DNA of 64,000 nt from assembly GCA_040954595.2 (NCBI GenBank), contig CM082583.2:12214001-12278000 (forward strand), read 5' to 3'. The DNA comes from Balanoglossus misakiensis (taxonomy: Eukaryota; Hemichordata). Every line of letters begins with the position of its first letter. The first letter of the stretch is position 1. The position numbers were made by a program, and so were the translations under genes. Positions 44,601-58,344 of the stretch are shown here, piece by piece. The notes under the pieces are model-generated. The model searched no databases. It had not been told where the DNA came from and saw only the letters and a list, made by a program, of their open reading frames with translations.

Positions 44601-46543
44601 GCGAAATCAACTTTGGTGTCAATGTTGTTCATGAGCTGGCTGTAGCTTAAGTGCTTTGACAATAACAACACAGATTAGATATTGGGAAAACAGTTAGCAG
44701 TTGACGAGGGAGATTGCTTTTTGAACCGTAAACACCCTGTATTGATAACTACAAGCAAGTGGAACTTAGCTCTATTTAGTGTTTCTGCGACGTCTTGTGT
44801 GCGCATTGAGACTGCTTTTGAAAAATTTTGAAAATGATTTACACAGCACTCGAGTGGCAGTCAAATGTGCTTGACGAGCGTGTGACGCTGACTGGAAACA
44901 ATTTTTGAGTGGTTCTCAGGATTCTTTTGTTTCCTCCTGCCTCTCCAAGACTCGTGGAGAAGTGCGACTCTTGATCTGCACCTTAGCAATCGGCAAACCC
45001 CCTGATCACTTCACTCTGAAGGGGCGATTTTTTAATTTCACGTGGAAGATGTTTTGACCGACGCTGAAGGACTGTACATGTATATGGAAGCAGGGATGCG
45101 AGTAGGGAGAGAGAGAGAGGGTGGGCGGGGAATCGCACACGCCAGATCCTTCCCGCCCTCTGCACGTTCAGTATTCACTTCACGTTTCAGCAGTTTTACT
45201 GTGCCATCTCGTCCTAATTGGAAAGCAGCATATGCTTTAGGCAACATTTACGCTGTTGTGAAAGTGGATGGGACTTTGCTGTGTTTTTCATTTCCTCAAA
45301 TCAGAGTAAGGCTCAGTTTTTACCTGAGTCGTACTATGGGAAGAGGGGGTGGGGAGACAACTTCACTGCCACGTCAAAAGATGTCTAGTTTGCTAAGGGT
45401 GCGACAATGCCTTCCCGTTTCACCGGCACCATCGCGCATTGTTAGATCATAAACAGGCGAGAAATAGTAGTCTGACAATACTATTATGCGAAATTGAAAA
45501 CGAAATTGAATAAATTTATCACCAAAATGAACATATAATCCATTGGTTGCTGCAGGGTTGAATTGATGGAAAGCTTTGAACTGCCGGCAAACCTATCAGT
45601 ATTTCATAGCTGATCGCCTTTGGGGACAGTTCTCCTCCCTGACACCAGTTAGAACTGTTAGTCTTAGCTCTCCCCAGCTCTAATTTGTTACTCATACGCA
45701 CTGCTTATAATGGACTGATAGCTTTTATTACTGACAGCCCTGTCCGAATCCTCCAATCCTTCATCAGTTTTCATTATCTTTTTGTATTGTTTTTTACAGT
45801 TTGGAAATTGCGCCGGTGAAATGAGCGTGCGTAGGAAATGGATCGTATAGGGTCGGCGCGCTGCTCCCTGGAAGACACGTGAAGGAGGCCAGGCTGTTAT
45901 CCGGTAAATTACTCACTCTTAGTGCTGGGATCGAGTAGCGTGCAATCTCTCGCTGCCCGGAATAATCTGCAGTGTCTCTCTGCCGTTGCTAAAACACACA
46001 TCTCTCTGGCCGGCAGCAGCCTTTCCGAGATGAGCTTCTCCATCGTCAGACAACACTCCATCAGCACCAGCGACTGTTTTGGTATTCTGTCTGCGTGGCA
46101 GTAATTGGATTTGTTACTTGTTAAATTGTTGTAGGGGAGGCTAACCAAATGCTCAATTTATTCAACAAACTAGCTAATTATGAAATGAACTTCTTTGACC
46201 TTTGAATGCGATTACACATCTCTTCATCTGACTGTTGTGTTTTCAGGTAAGTTCATCATCTTCAAGTTTTTTCATACGGTTTCCTCCCCCTTTTTTCACA
46301 CTTAGATGGAACTGTGACTCATCACACTCTGAGAAGACATTGCCATACTTTGGGATAATACTTACAACCGGGGGAGGTGTAACTATTAATGGTGCTTCGT
46401 AATCAGTATTCTAGAAGTTGCTTTTTCGTATTTATTATCTACTTAATTTTTGAAGATTTCCACGGACGTCAAGTGAGAGTTGCCTGCTAAAAAAGTAAAG
46501 TAAGGTGAGTACATTTCTTTTCAATTTAAATAGGATAACACAT

Positions 46544-46591
46544 TTCAGTGGCATTTCGAGAAGTCACTTCAGTGGCATTTCGAGAAGTCAC
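46544..46591 (+). repeat. Perfect 24-bp tandem duplication
   Basis: TTCAGTGGCATTTCGAGAAG plus TCAC occurs twice back to back without mismatch, so it is recent. The unit keeps frame in the short ORF around it, but that ORF has no other support. Confidence 0.97.
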
Positions 46592-48851
46592 TCCATCTTA
46601 GACTGTGTTTACATTGTGTCAGTTAGCATTGCGTCAACTTATCAGTTGGGAGAACTCAGGATGTGTCATAAAACAAATATGAGCTCATCACAAGCACAGT
46701 GATAGACCCCCTCCCCCTCTTAAAGCCAATATCGGCATATCACTGACTCTGTGTGAACGCTAACGTAGGCGTTTCACTGATACAGTGTGCCCTCTAAGGC
46801 CAATTTGAAGATGCCGTCGACTTCACGTGTATGTTCCTGACATATTTAGGCAAGCAGTGGGGGGTTGAACCAAAGTTTGGTGCCGAGAGGGTTGACAGCG
46901 TTGTGATGATGACATTTGAAATCGTACTCCTGTAATAACCTGGAAAAGTGCTGCCGTTTCTGTGTAAAACTGTTCTTGCTGTGAGCAGGTTTTCTCGGTA
47001 ATATAAAAACAGAAAAAGGATTAGTGGAAATACATTTTCAGTCACCACTTTCATGGAAATTTGTTGTGCACAGGTTAAGTGTGACCGCAGGCTTGTATCA
47101 GATCCTTGGCGTGGTATGGTTACGTAAAATTTGCCTTGCATTCCACTGTAATTCCTTTTACTGAAAAAGTATGCAAGCGTAGATATTACCAAGCAAGACA
47201 AAAAGGCTATATGATCTTACAAAGCAGAGGGAAAATGCTAATGCGATGATATAAATATCTTGATTTTCATACAAAAAGGAATATATGTCCGCAGAGAAAC
47301 CACTGCAACGCTCATGTTTTCTACAGAATCCAAGTGTCTGTTGCCGTCTTGCTGTAAATATTGATGATTTTTTACTGAGTCTGTATGCATCTACGTATGT
47401 GATAACGTTTAGGAGTTCCTTTTTGGACTGTCGCATAAAATTTAACGGCTTTTCAGTTCTGCCATAAAGCTTCACTGAAATGTTGGGTGAGAGACTTTTG
47501 AAGAGGCCTCGGAGTTGAATTTTGTTATTGCGTTTGTGTCAAATCTGTGAGGCAACTTTAACTGAGGGTATTCTGATGAAATAGATGTCCTCTCCCGCAG
47601 GAACAATATCAGATTGGCCCCCATACTGATGAGTAAACAGTTGAATACAGGTAGGTGTAGGGAAAGGTGCTTGGTTTTCTCAGGTGAGACTTGGACAGGG
47701 AATACAGTTTACAATGGATGGTGTGTTGTCTGCAAAAGGTAGCATGTTTTTCAAGCAAGACTTCAGCTTGCCACTTTGCTCTCTAGACAACTAGACTTCC
47801 TGGTCTGTTTGGAGTTGTCTCAAATTAGGGGCTGAAGTGTGTACGTTTTTGTTGTGCTGTGAATTCTGTTGGATAAAGCGCATCACTGTGATTTTATCTG
47901 TGGTGTGTTAATTCTGATTGAATGTATGTGCAGATGCCTGACTGTCTGTCGGCAAGTGCGTTTGTATAAAATTCATGATTTCAGCGCTGTAAAGATAATT
48001 TGACCGCCACACGCACACACACTTCCCACTTTTTAAAGAGATGTGCAAATGGATTTTGCCTTCCCAAAGTCAGGGCAGCTGTCATTGTTGCCAACCGCAC
48101 AGAAATAAAAAAAGAGGGGTTGTTTTTCAGCCCTGGTTCTGTTCCATACAAAGGAAAATCGGAACAGGCCACGATTGGGCTGTAAAGTGGCCAGCACACC
48201 GATACAGAAGTCAGTTGCCAAGGCATTGTCAGAGAAATGTTTTGTCACAAGAAGTGAGCCTTCATAAGATGCTCAACACCAGATGCTATGAGGACAACAG
48301 ATCTTTTGTATATAAAATAGAGGGGAAGTTTCTCTTGTAAGTTTACATCATAGTTACTGAGTTTGCAAAAAGAGGGAGGCAGGACATGTACTCGCACACA
48401 CACACAAAAATAGAAGAGGGTCCGAGATGAAAAGAAAGCAAATAGGCAGATGTAGAGAGTTGGCTGAGTAGCCTGGGTAAATATTGGCAGTGAAGTGCGT
48501 GTGTGTAAATACTTGATTCAAGGGCGGATGAGGGAGACAAGACTATTTACTGGTCGTTGACCAACTTTTATGGAGCTCCTATTCTTCAAACTTTTTTGTG
48601 TCTGTTTATGGCTCCCCACAAGATGATAGCACCCCTTTTTTGGTGACCTTGCTTTTGGGGCTTCCTATCAGCTGCGGAGACAATCCAGTTCCTTAAAATG
48701 AAACACCTCCCAGGGACCTTGAGTTGCTTCGCCTATTTGGATGTATGCAGATGGCACCTGTGACATCATCTTGCCGTTTCAACATTTGTCCAATAGGCAG
48801 TTACTGTCTCCATCCACATTTGCATATGCTAATTACTGTACGCATGAGCGT

Positions 48852-48911
48852 GCATACATACATACACACATATAGTATGTACATACATATTGTATGTATG
48901 TACAGTGTGTG
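48852..48911. repeat. CATA/TATG microsatellite, imperfectly palindromic
   Basis: (CATA)n and CACACA on the left are mirrored by (TGTA)n and GTGTGTG on the right, so the strand can fold on itself. Confidence 0.8.
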
Positions 48912-50731
48912 GATGTGTGGGATGTACATGATTGTCAAGGTAGCTAACCTCTGAGCACTGAAAAAATGAGTACTTAGAACCCTTGGTGATTTTTGCATCA
49001 CTTAGTGAAAACCACCTCCATTCTCTTTTGCAAAGCATTATTGCTTTTTCACCAAAAAGCAGTGATGTTAGACCATCCCCTACTGAAAGGAAAAGTGGGC
49101 ATGTATGACTTTTGAGCATCTGTTTTACAGCCTCACTACCCTTTGTTGCATGTTGCCTGTCTGACTGGGTCACCACTTCCCTGTGTTGTCGCACGCATTA
49201 ATAAGCTGTCATTACCTCAACTTTTGTACCAATTTTGTCGGGCAATTGAGATGTCATTCAGCTTCTCGTGGCGGGGATACACACACATATACACCTGGCA
49301 CCAGCTCTGTGATGAGTGTGTGTCCAGTATGCCTATAAAAGTTTAATGGATAAGACTTGTGTAGGTTTTCATGGTCACCAAGATTTCAGAGTCTGTAGTA
49401 GATATCCAGTTTAGAAGGCATGTCTGTATGTTGACAAAGTGAGTGATATTTTTTAGGAAGTATCACAATGAATGTGACTTTGCAAAACTCTGGTTCAAAT
49501 ACCCATCATCTGTATGGACAATAATCAATGTGGTACTTCTGAGCATTGTATTAAGTATGGACCCATAGTATCCCTACATGTCTGATCGCCCAGTTTTGAT
49601 GGCAGCTCCCTCAAGGCACGTGATAATACCTAGTGAAATTTTGCCAGAGGAATCTCCAAGTTGTCTCCAGATTCCATAACCTTCCAACTGCAGATTCCAC
49701 GTCCTCTATCTGCAGTGTGCTTCCTGCTGACAAGAGCTGGGGAAGATTTTGCAGTAAAATACAACCCTGAAGCGTTACACTGTAGACAGACAGGATAAAA
49801 GTGAAATTTATGAGAACATTTTTTGCAAATATGTCTCAGTGTGTAACAGATTGTTAAATTCTTGGATTTAGCTGTAAAACGTCTAATTAATATGTGTATT
49901 TTTAAAGCAGTGGACAAAACATACCATCACCGATAAATATATTGTGAGACAGCTGCTTAGAAAACCCAGCACGGTTTAAAAACACGGCAACACGCTTGCC
50001 TGAAGGATGGCAGAGTCGGTAATGGTGACCTTTTCTTTTCGTAAGGTCGTGCTGTAATGGCGATGAAAAACGAGCCTACCCCTGGTAGCAGTGAATTATG
50101 TAATTCCGAGTTTTGCTCTAAAAGCGAGCCAGCAATGGCTTCTGCCGAGTCGAGATGACGGTGCAGTCGTTTCGCGGAAAGTGTTGGCACACTTGTGCTC
50201 TTTTGAACCTGAATGCATTTAGAAGAAGAAGAAAAAACAGGAGTGGTGTGTTGGAATTGGTGAGAGAGATCTAACAATTGGTCTCTGGGGAGGAGTGTGA
50301 TTTTTAACGGATCATAATTGCTGTATGCAGTTGTCTGACAGCTCTTTGCGTGCAGATTGGCAGGGAGAGTGATGAAGTGGTGATCTGGGGGCGAGAGAGA
50401 GAGACAGAGAAATTGGCAGGCTTGAGTAAATGGAAACGTTAGTCATTGTGGTTATTGCAGAATCGCAGCTACACAGTGCGGTGTTTATTCAAATAATGAA
50501 GCGAGAGTGATGTGACGCAAGATTTCCGACAAGCAGGAAACAATCTCACCGCTTGCTCAATGCCCCTCGTACATTCTAATTGAAAGCGTACGCTTTGTGT
50601 CGCGCACAAGGACATGTTCCAACTAGAAATCAACCAGGGATCCAAGATTCAGGAACTCATTTCATCAGTGTAATCAAGTGGTAAAGTCCCACTTTGTGCC
50701 AGTTGATTAGGATAGATACTGTCTGTAGCTC

Positions 50732-50826
50732 TTAACCTTTCCACCCCCATATTCACATGCATGGTTCAGCCCATACCATTGAAAACAATGGGGGTTTGGA
50801 CTGAAGTGGTGAGAAGTTGAGGGGAG
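50732..50826. mobile_element. Foldback MITE-like repeat, copy 1
   Basis: Shares with the copy at 53.5 kb the left end TTAACC(C)TTTC(C)ACCCCC, a centre CCATTGAAAACAATGGG and TTTGGACTGAA. The centre is an inverted repeat (CCATTG/CAATGG) and TTCAG..CCA pairs with TTTGGACTGAA, so most of the element folds on itself. No ORF. Confidence 0.5.
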
Positions 50827-50902
50827 CAGCAGCTGATAAGAGGACAGACATGAAGCAATTTCCTAAAAATATGAGTAAAATTAAATTCTTGATTTGTCTT
50901 GA

Positions 50903-50917
50903 GGGGGGGGGGGGGGG
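50903..50917 (+). repeat. G15 homopolymer
   Basis: Fifteen G in a row. Confidence 0.95.
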
Positions 50918-52534
50918 CCTTTGAATTATTAATTTCCCTCTTACATGGATTGATTACGAGTTTCAGAGATTAATTTCCCGAAACGGCAATAAATATGAAG
51001 GTTAAAGGAGTTTCATTTCTGGAAAAAATATGTCCCAGATGTACTGTTAGCGCAATTATAGTAACATGGTCTTTGGGTATTTAGTGCTATCTTGTAAGCA
51101 TTCAGCAGTTAATTGAGACGGTCCTTCACACACAAATCGTCACAGAATAAAAGAAAATGAATATGAAAATAAACGTGGCTGAGAAAGTGTGATGGATTTT
51201 TGTCAAGACGCGCCAGTCAATGAAGGCAGACAATGAGGCGAGGAAGTTGGAAAATATGCAGAGATCTGTCCATAGCGGTGTGTGGTTGCCTTAGCAACAC
51301 CATGATTGGAGAGCAAACCAGAAAATTAGAAATGAAAATATGACACCACGTGCGTAGAAATAGAATTAACTGTTTCTGGTTGGGAATCTGTGAATTCGCC
51401 GCATTGCGTTTGTGTCATGGACCGACTTATCATCGAGCTTGTGTGGAGATGTAGACCTTATGAAACCTAAGTGAGTGAGATTTTTTCCGATCTCCACGTC
51501 CGTAATCTCCTTCTGTGCAGTCATTTCGACGTAGGTATCCTTTTGTTTGCTCATATTTACAGATTTAGGAGGTTTTTTGTCGAAATAACAGACTTGATTG
51601 AAATTTCCCTCGAAGGAAATTTGTTGAACCGGTAGTTTATGCTGTTGTAGAGATAGGTTCATAAAGAACTGATTTTTTTCTCACTCTAGTGAGCAACGGC
51701 AGATTGTTAGAAGGTCCAGGCAGGTTTTGATGAATGATAGATAGTTGTCCACCTGCAGAAGTTGAACATTTTCCAAATGCTTCAGTTTACATTGAGTATA
51801 GCGATGTGTTGGTACAACAGGGCTTCTATCAGGAATTATCGAATTTCACAGGAACTAAGGAACCAAGTCATTTCATAAATTAAAGTGAGAGAAATATTTA
51901 CAAAGTGGGAGAATCACTTGTCTTTTGATGAAACAACCAATATCTGTGGTACTCGACAGATTGGAAATGCACCCGTGATTTATGTGATATTGTGTCGGTG
52001 TGCGTGTTTGGGAGCCGTCTCCAATCAAAGCCTGAAAGCCTGTGGAAATGCAAGATAATGTTGTTTGCGCGAGTTGGCACCAGTGTAGTGAATGCTTTGT
52101 CAACAAATGTTAAACGTTGGCCATTGACTTGGGTGGCAAGCCTTGTGTCCTTTTAGACCGGCCTGTGCCAGATGAGAGAGGGTTGATGAAATTGTAGTCG
52201 CCATCTCGGCCTTTTTAGGAGGTGTGAAATGACAGCTATATTTTATACGATGCTTTAAAAAGATGTTATAAAAAATGTGGTTCGAGTTTGTCTCTGCTCT
52301 TTTTTTATTGTGACTCACCCACAGATTACTCAACGTGGATGCTGTTATCGAATTAATAAAAAAATGGAGTGGATTTTGATTTGTTGTGTTTGTACATGTA
52401 CCTGGATTACTTTGCATTGGTTCGAGTGCAGCTGTCAATAAGTTTATCTGAATTCTTTCTTGATTGGTTTTCTGAATGTTAAGGAAAATTTACACAGCAA
52501 CAAAACTCTTCGTCTGGCCGGCTGGTTTCCACTC

Positions 52535-52552
52535 ACCCTCCGGTCGGAGGGT
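52535..52552. repeat. Inverted repeat ACCCTCCG-GT-CGGAGGGT
   Basis: Perfect 8-bp arms with a 2-base centre; GC-rich in an AT-rich setting. Confidence 0.9.
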
Positions 52553-53495
52553 TCATCGCTGGTTAACATGCTCCATTTGTTAGTACTCATCCTTCCATCC
52601 CGAAATACTGTTCATTATAACATAGACCCTCCTCCAGGGGTTATGATTATGATTAATTTATTCGACACCTTCACACTTCTGACAGAGGTTGCAGGGTCCT
52701 GGATTCGCTGAATGGCGTCAAAACAGACGCAGGCTGGCAAGGGGCAGCCACTGTGACTGACACTCCAGATCCCTTTCATCAGAGGAGAGAAACTCTCTTT
52801 GATTACTTCAGCTGCAGATTCTGATCCCGTTGTAAGCCGCTGTGCGTGGCTGGACGTTCTGAACAATCTGCCATGATGGCAAATCAAACAGAATGCTGGA
52901 AATGTCGATTATTACATTTTTTGGCTGTTGGTGATTTTGTTTACAAACAAGCCGTAACTGCTTGAAGTAATGTTATATATTGAATGAAAGTCTTGTGAAA
53001 ATGAATACTCGTACTCGTGAAACAAGTCATTTTATGGTTTCTAATTATGAGTCATCTAAAAGCTGATAGTGTCACCTCGTGTCGTGAGCATTGTTGACAA
53101 GGACTCATGTTTCATAACCAAAGTAATTGCTGAGGGCTGTGTCTGTCTGTAACCAAGTGCATCACGACTGTATTATTATTTTCTGACAATTAGTTTTTGA
53201 CACCTTGAACAAAGCAACTGTTGAGTTGGAAGTACAATTTCCCCCTCACACCAACCGACCGATGTTCGATCAATCAAGTTCTCACCCTGGCCCAATAACA
53301 CTTTTGTTCGCTGGACAAGGGGCTAGCTGCAAGGCACCACATAAATTAATACTGACCACTGACAACTCTCAGCCATTAATTATTTGTGTCTAGGTACATT
53401 CGTCTGGTAATAAAGGCGGGTTTGTTCCTGGCCTTATTTTTCTGTAGTCAACACCGCAAGCATGCAAAGAAAAAGGTACACATCATTGCCTGGGT

Positions 53496-53590
53496 TTAAC
53501 CCTTTCACCCCCAGTTCCCTCCTTAGAGGTCCAACTTGACCATAGAAAACAATGGGTTTGGACTGAACCATGGTGGGATAAGGGCTTTTG
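53496..53590. mobile_element. Foldback MITE-like repeat, copy 2
   Basis: Starts TTAACCCTTTCACCCCCA and ends TGGTGGGATAAGGGCTTTT, which are imperfect reverse complements; the inner GGTCCAA and TTTGGAC also pair. Matches copy 1 over its left end and centre. A shorter relative of the centre (CTGAAAACAATGGGACTGAA) is at 29180-29199. Confidence 0.5.
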
Positions 53591-53929
53591 CACAATATCT
53601 ATACCAAGAAAGTATTTTGCCCGTTTGTGGGTTTTCAACTTTGATAATTGTCAGAAACCACAATTCCTGAAAACTGAAAGCATCTGTTTTGTATGTAGCC
53701 CTAGTGGTTTTGTACACAGGATTGTTTGCTGGATGGATTGGTATGTACTATGTAGTAAGCCTGTGATTCAAATCTCGTAAAATACAAGTCGATTATCTGT
53801 CGTGTTGCATCCCTAACGAGATGATTCAGATTGGTGCTGATGTGCTTGTGTTTAGCATTTAGAGTTGTGATGTGCCTTAATAGAAATGCCACCTGATACC
53901 AGATAAAACCATTATTCTTGTCAGCATTC

Positions 53930-53943
53930 GCGAAGGCCTTCGC
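53930..53943. repeat. 14-bp perfect palindrome GCGAAGGCCTTCGC
   Basis: Exact palindrome, followed at once by CACCTCACCTTCGC, which repeats its half. Confidence 0.9.
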
Positions 53944-56900
53944 ACCTCACCTTCGCATCAAATCCTCGTCATGAAATTGAATATGCAAAATACATGTTGC
54001 CAGTGACTTGGGCTTGTGATTTTCTTGAGGTTGTGCGTACTTTGGAAGTTTATCCCAAGGGTTGACTTGTGGTCGTGCTCAAAGATGCATTTAGCTTTTC
54101 TTTTCTAAGACCAGCACTAAAAGCTTCTGGCCACCTTTTCAGTTCTTAATTACAGAACAACTCGGTACATTTGCCTGATGTTTGCAATGACAAAAAAATG
54201 GCTGCCAGCTGTTTCTTTGATATTTCAAAAGAATAGATTTTTAGTCGGTCATCATCAGGAATTTACATGTATGCCCTTAGAGTGTTTTCTTCATAAACTT
54301 TTTATCATTTGGAAAAAAAGATCTTTTGCCCTAAAAACCTAATTTCTGGAAAGAAATAAGAGTAGTCAATTATACTGTAGTTATTTTAGTATTCAGTCAG
54401 AGCAGTGGATAATTACATCATCTGCAGTCTGGGAGAAGAATCTGTGAAATCGACACACGTCACGTTTCTGTTATTTTGGACTGAGGCTGTTTGCGTCTGA
54501 GTTAGCATGGAACCTGTGGCTTTGCAGACACTTTGAACAGTATCAGTCAGTGTTACCTTTCATCAAAGCCCAATTCCCGCTCCAAACCACAGTGTATTGG
54601 CACATAACACTGGTGGCTTTGCCAACATCCCTTATTTTTTCATCAAAGTTGCTCTTAAAATACCTTGAAAAGTGCATTCAATTTCACAACTGCAATCGGC
54701 TACAAAAAATTGTGCGTGAGTTTTATTGGCGAGCCACAGATGAAATGAGTAATCACGGAAGATTGACAAAGCAGAGCTGAAACGGCTCAGTATAGATTTG
54801 AGAATCTTCAGAATTTTTTGTCAATTTTATGAAATACTAAAATTCTGATTAAGAAAATGTATTAACGGAATAGGCGAACGTAATAACACTTGATTTTATT
54901 GAACAAAAGGTGCAGTGTAATATAATTGGTGTAAATAAGCTTATATTGTAAAGAGCTTTTCTATTTCTACCGTCAAGGAGGATTTACTATGTGTGTATGT
55001 ACTTTTGTCTTGGGTTTTTAATGTCAGCAAATAAGAAATATGAAAATAATACGGCCCCATCATGGTTATCACGTTATCTGCATTCATCAGATGAATATCA
55101 TTTTTGTATGTGTCTGTCTCAAAATCATCAAAATTTCTTCGTTTTTGTTGTCAGAGAAAAGCTGGGTTGAAGAGAGGGAATTTGCTCCATATGGTTGTCT
55201 GTGGTCGGTAATTTCTCTGCGTTCCAATACTTGTTGGTAATTTCAGCGCGTTATTGCGGTTGGTCTGGGTCTGGCTCGCTTTTATTCCGCTTGGGAAAAA
55301 AATTCTCTATTAAACGGAGTCTCAGCGCGAAAATTATCGTCAGGAATAATGCAAAGCTGCATTAAATTTTGTTTTCAAATTTTGTTCTGGAATAGAGTGA
55401 ATCAGGCAATGGCGCTTTTGCGATGAAAAACATGCTGAGCTTGCCTCATTACCCCATTCCACAGAAAAACTAATATCTAGAGCTGTATATTTATTTTCTC
55501 AAATTTTATTATATTGCATAAATATTGAATGTTAGAAAAAGATATTTACATTAAGAATATTTCAGACATACTGCTTATGATTTTTTTTTCCTGTCCCAGT
55601 TCTTGCATCTAGAAGTGTGTGATAGTTTATGCAAAACACTGGCGTCGTTCATGTATATTGCATGATCACTATACTTTCTAGAGAATGGGAGATATAAAAA
55701 GGGAAGTGATAAAAAACGCAGTGTGCAGACTGAGTCACTTTCCGCTCTGCAGTACGGTAGTTTAAACATTTTGTAAGTAAGGGTATGTAAGTTTTGTATG
55801 TAAGTTCTTATATCCATAAATGTATCTGTTCAGTGCAATCAAATGAAAGACTCAAAATGACAAATGGAAGAAAGTTATTGTACAAGATGGGCTTAATTCC
55901 AGAAATAGATGGAGAGAAAGATTGATTATAACGCATTTGCGAGATTTTCAGCAATTCCATTTATTTCAGCCAATAAAATGTCAATGAAGTACAATTCTGG
56001 ATATTAAATTGCGCAGTACACGTGCCATAATTTCAGCGGCTTATCAAATTCAAATCATGAAATATGGTCACACTACATAAAGCCTACTTGTGTAAGACTC
56101 CTGAATCAAGCATTTTCAAATGTTGCGGGGGCCGTGGAAATTATCTGAACTTTGCGCAAGTCGAGATGTATATATATCACACTGTGATGATCACCACGAA
56201 CTTAACGCAGATGAGGCACTTCATCAAGTTGTAGTTGGGGACCACGGTGTGTATACAGACCCTTCACCACAAAAGGAATATAGCGTGTCAGTTTTACAGG
56301 CACCATAGAGATGGCGTGTATACCTCACTTTGATGCATTGGCCTGGTCGCTAAAAGCGCCTCGAAATAAAAGGGTTTTCGCGCCCATAAATCACAAAACG
56401 ATATTCCAATGAAAAAAAAAGGACACCATATTGCACAATTATGTAATAAATCAGGATGAAAAATCAGTGTGATTGTCTGATGACGGCATAGGTGTAATAA
56501 TTCTTGGGCGCCTTTTGTTGCGTTTCCAGTTGCCGAGTTTAGTTTCGCTTCCAAGGAAGATGTGTGGGTTTTTATTTTGCTGCGTTTCAATTAATGGTAA
56601 GTCAGCTCGTTTTATGCGGCTCCGTCAACGTAAATTTTACGATTTCTGACATTTAAAAAAAAGCTTGCCAGGGTGTGTGTGGGACTCTGCTGCTACTGCG
56701 CCTCCCGCGTGTCGTTCGCGAGCATAAAACCTGATGTAGCAAAACGTTTGTCATAAAAATCAGTTTCCACTGATTTGCTTCCAAAATGGAAACAGATATA
56801 GAGCCAGCACCCTACTTTGCACATTTTCCCTCCGCCTTTAATAGTCAAAGTCAAGTGTAGAATCTGTTGTCTGATGGGTGTAGTGGTCTTGTTCCCCCGT

Positions 56901-57661
56901 GACACCTCAATGACATTTCCAAATGATGGGTAACCCATCCAAAAGGAGCGTTCCATTCCTGACAGGAGGGATGGGAAGGATGCCTCGGCAACTTCAAAGA
57001 TTAAGAGTGCATGCCATACACAATAGCGACCCTGATAATAATTTTACATTTTAGCATCAATTATTCAGGGATGCCGACTTTGATTTTAAGAGAAATGGGG
57101 AAAATTCAGAATTTGACATTTCCTACATGTATTATCAATGTCAAGGTTGCAGGCCGGTGACAAGATTTGAAATTGACTTCCATGTTTGCAGGAAAATGCA
57201 GTATAAATCATTTTGACATAATTTGAATATTTACTGTCATTTTCTTCCAATTACATCCTCTCATTAAAGCACATGTGACCTCATAAAACAGGACAACGAA
57301 AAGAGCTTTTAGGTGAATTTTTCCCCAGGGCTGTTGATAACTCACAGATTGCTAGTCATCAAAACTTTGGATTTAGGATTATTGCTGCTCTTTATTTCTT
57401 CCATGGACTAGTCAACTTGATAAGACACTGGGCAAAGACTTTGAAACTGCTTAATGACTTGGCAATAGAAAATAGTTGAGAATGTGATCATTGAAAACTT
57501 TTCAAATATTGTATATTATCACGTGATAACTTTAACATCCAGTGTTTGGAAAAAAGTTGGTAAGAAACCTTTAAACCATGGATCAGAGTTTTCTTTCACG
57601 TTTGGAACGTAAACAAATGCAATTGTCTAGGGCTTAAGAATTTGTACACAGGATCTCACAA

Positions 57662-57674
57662 CAGCGCCACCTAA
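57662..57674 (-). promoter_or_regulatory. CTCF-like motif, strong
   Basis: Minus strand TTAGGTGGCGCTG, the same core and orientation as the sites at 19.4 and 38.1 kb. Confidence 0.45.
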
Positions 57675-58343
57675 TAAGAAGAGTTCAAGAGCGTGCGAGG
57701 AAAGATTTTCTTGGAAGTTCTCTCTAATCCATCCCACAGATTTCATCTCGTGGTTTTAAAGTATTTTATGAGAGCCAGACATGAAAACATACATGAATTT
57801 TACAAAAAAAGCTTATGACCCAAAGATCTGATGGACCTCTCAGACTGAAAAAAGTGTTTGGGGATTAGTCAAGATTCTCGAAATCTGTTCACACAGTGGG
57901 CGTTTAGCAAGACTACTTCTGGATTTGAAGTAGTTGATGTATTAAAAGTTTTTATTTAAATGATGGGAAAAATGTGCATTAAAAGCAGACTGGCCATTTC
58001 TGTAATTAGTGTCAATTTATGCTTCGAAGTGTGTGAATCATGGAACCTTTACTGAGTGGCCTAAGGACCATGTTTATAGATTTTTTTCACGTCCTGAGAT
58101 TGTCAAAATTATCAGCTGTTTTTTTTCTGAATGTAAACAGTACAGAAGTTCTTTTAAAGCTTACTTCCCCACCCTCTTAATATTTTAAATGGATAATTTC
58201 CTTTTGAAAAATCGCGGAAAAACGTTAAAAAGGGGAATTTCTGGTCACACCCACTTGTTTTCTTTCGTGAAGAGGTAATTGAATTGAATCTGTATTTAGA
58301 CAAGAATTGTTATCAAGAATTATCGGGCGTGGTCTTCTCAAGT

Positions 58344-58344
<1 letters not shown>

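Larger units (their letters stand above)
32001..45000. other. Gene-free region, part 2
   Basis: No recognisable exon. Contains a C12 run (34247-34258), CTCF-like motifs at 38110-38124, 38940-38951 and 39241-39251, an (AATG)n microsatellite, a perfect 29-bp hairpin, a G15 run and a CA/TG hairpin at 41578-41606. Several plain AT-rich stretches with homeodomain-type TAATTA words look like non-coding regulatory DNA. Confidence 0.55.

Noticed and set aside
45042-45452. 136-codon plus-strand ORF
   Set aside because: Low-complexity Gly/Arg and Ser stretches from GA-rich DNA, no domain, no supporting splice context.
56120-56308. 62-codon plus-strand ORF with a His/Asp-rich middle
   Set aside because: Looks mildly protein-like but has no family match and no consistent acceptor or donor in frame.
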